A model generated the notes under the pieces. It made no database searches, had not been told where the DNA came from, and saw only the letters and a list, made by a program, of their open reading frames with translations. DNA of 64,000 nucleotides, taken from the NCBI RefSeq assembly GCF_001423695.1, contig NZ_LMOZ01000002.1, forward strand, positions 663,085 through 727,084, given 5' to 3'. The translations under genes and the position numbers were made by a program. Source of the stretch: Leifsonia sp. Leaf336 (GTDB lineage: Bacteria > Actinomycetota > Actinomycetes > Actinomycetales > Microbacteriaceae). Shown here piece by piece: positions 63,558-64,000 of this stretch (within the stretch, counting starts at the first letter, position 1; each line of letters opens with the position of its first letter).

Positions 63558-64000
63558 TGACCACAGCCCCTCTGTCCCTGGCCCGCCGTCCCCGGCGGCG
63601 GGCCAGGGGGGCCCTGGGCACGGGCTTCCTGCTCACGCCCGGCGGCATCCTCCTCGTCCTGTTCGCCCTGCTGCCGCTGATCGCCCTGCTGGTGATCGGA
63701 TTCACCAACGGCGCGGGGAGTCTCACCTTCGAGAACTTCGCGCAGATGTTCGGCAGCCCGGTGTACATGTCGCTGCTGGGCCGCACGCTGCTGATCGCGT
63801 TCTGCGTGACCGTTCTCAGCATCGCGCTGGCCTGGCCGGCCGCGTGGGCGCTGGCGCGCTACACCAGCCCGAGGGTGAAGCCGCTGATCCTGGGCTTCGT
63901 CATCATCCCGTACATCACGTCGCAGCTGCTGCTGATTTACGGATTCGTGAGCCTCATCCAGGCGGGCGGACCGGTGATGTCGCTGCTGTCGGGGATCGGT
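63557..64000 (+). CDS. ABC transporter permease, 3' end cut by window
   Basis: The first 148 residues of a PotB-like permease: a basic N-terminus (RRPRRRARG), a first helix (GGILLVLFALLPLIALLVIGF), and LGRTLLIAFCVTVLSIALAWPAAWALA, the start of the membrane domain. The frame is open to base 64000. ATG overlaps the binding-protein stop. Further transporter subunits should follow beyond the window. Confidence 0.92.
   Translation, partial: MTTAPLSLARRPRRRARGALGTGFLLTPGGILLVLFALLPLIALLVIGFTNGAGSLTFENFAQMFGSPVYMSLLGRTLLIAFCVTVLSIALAWPAAWALARYTSPRVKPLILGFVIIPYITSQLLLIYGFVSLIQAGGPVMSLLSGIG

Overview
The window is high-GC DNA from an actinobacterium. Gene order and protein style fit Microbacteriaceae, perhaps a Leifsonia relative; that placement is inferred from argB-D-F-H, the tlyA-nadK-recN run and the xerD-parA-scpA-scpB-rluB-tyrA-cmk-der run, not from a search. 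Genes are dense, with many ATGA-type stop/start overlaps and frequent GTG starts.

Bases 1-27.9 kb are core chromosome. They hold arginine biosynthesis (argB cut by the window edge), a DNA glycosylase, a SatD-like regulator and membrane protein pair with three evenly spaced palindromic operators, tyrS, tlyA, a polysaccharide flippase-like protein, nadK, recN, pyrG, a Nudix hydrolase, xerD, and the chromosome segregation/cell-cycle cluster through der. A two-gene operon follows, made of a GT2 polymerase-like glycosyltransferase and a membrane-anchored GH18 protein with two chitin-binding modules.

A tRNA-Pro(GGG) at 28.1 kb is the attachment site of an 18.3-kb integrated element (28187-46466) bounded by a perfect 43-bp direct repeat. 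The element has a tyrosine integrase, phage-type regulators, a RecA-like ATPase, a GGAGC/GCTCC-rich putative origin, a possible small-terminase-like gene, two reverse-strand membrane-anchored coiled-coil genes, tail genes (beta-helix-like tail protein, second tail protein, tape measure), a cargo module with a ClpP-fold serine protease, and a frameshifted xis-like gene beside attR. I see no large terminase, portal, capsid or lysis gene, so it is either a defective prophage or a capsid-less element or satellite. TTG-ACC start codons recur in it.

Bases 46.5-50.7 kb look like older accessory DNA of lower GC: a membrane protein, a YaaC-like protein, a class II Fic AMP-transferase with its own operator array, and a duplicated small membrane-protein gene whose first copy is frameshifted and whose second is intact, on either side of fic.

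Bases 50.7-64 kb return to chromosome: DUF1801, PRC-barrel, a MarR/NTF2-like divergent pair, a lipoprotein, a cytoplasmic LuxR-type two-component system with a CRP-type site upstream, three envelope genes sharing a promoter motif, and a PrsW protease. The window ends in a ROK-regulated carbohydrate locus (oxidoreductase, sugar isomerase, ABC substrate-binding protein, permease cut by the window end).
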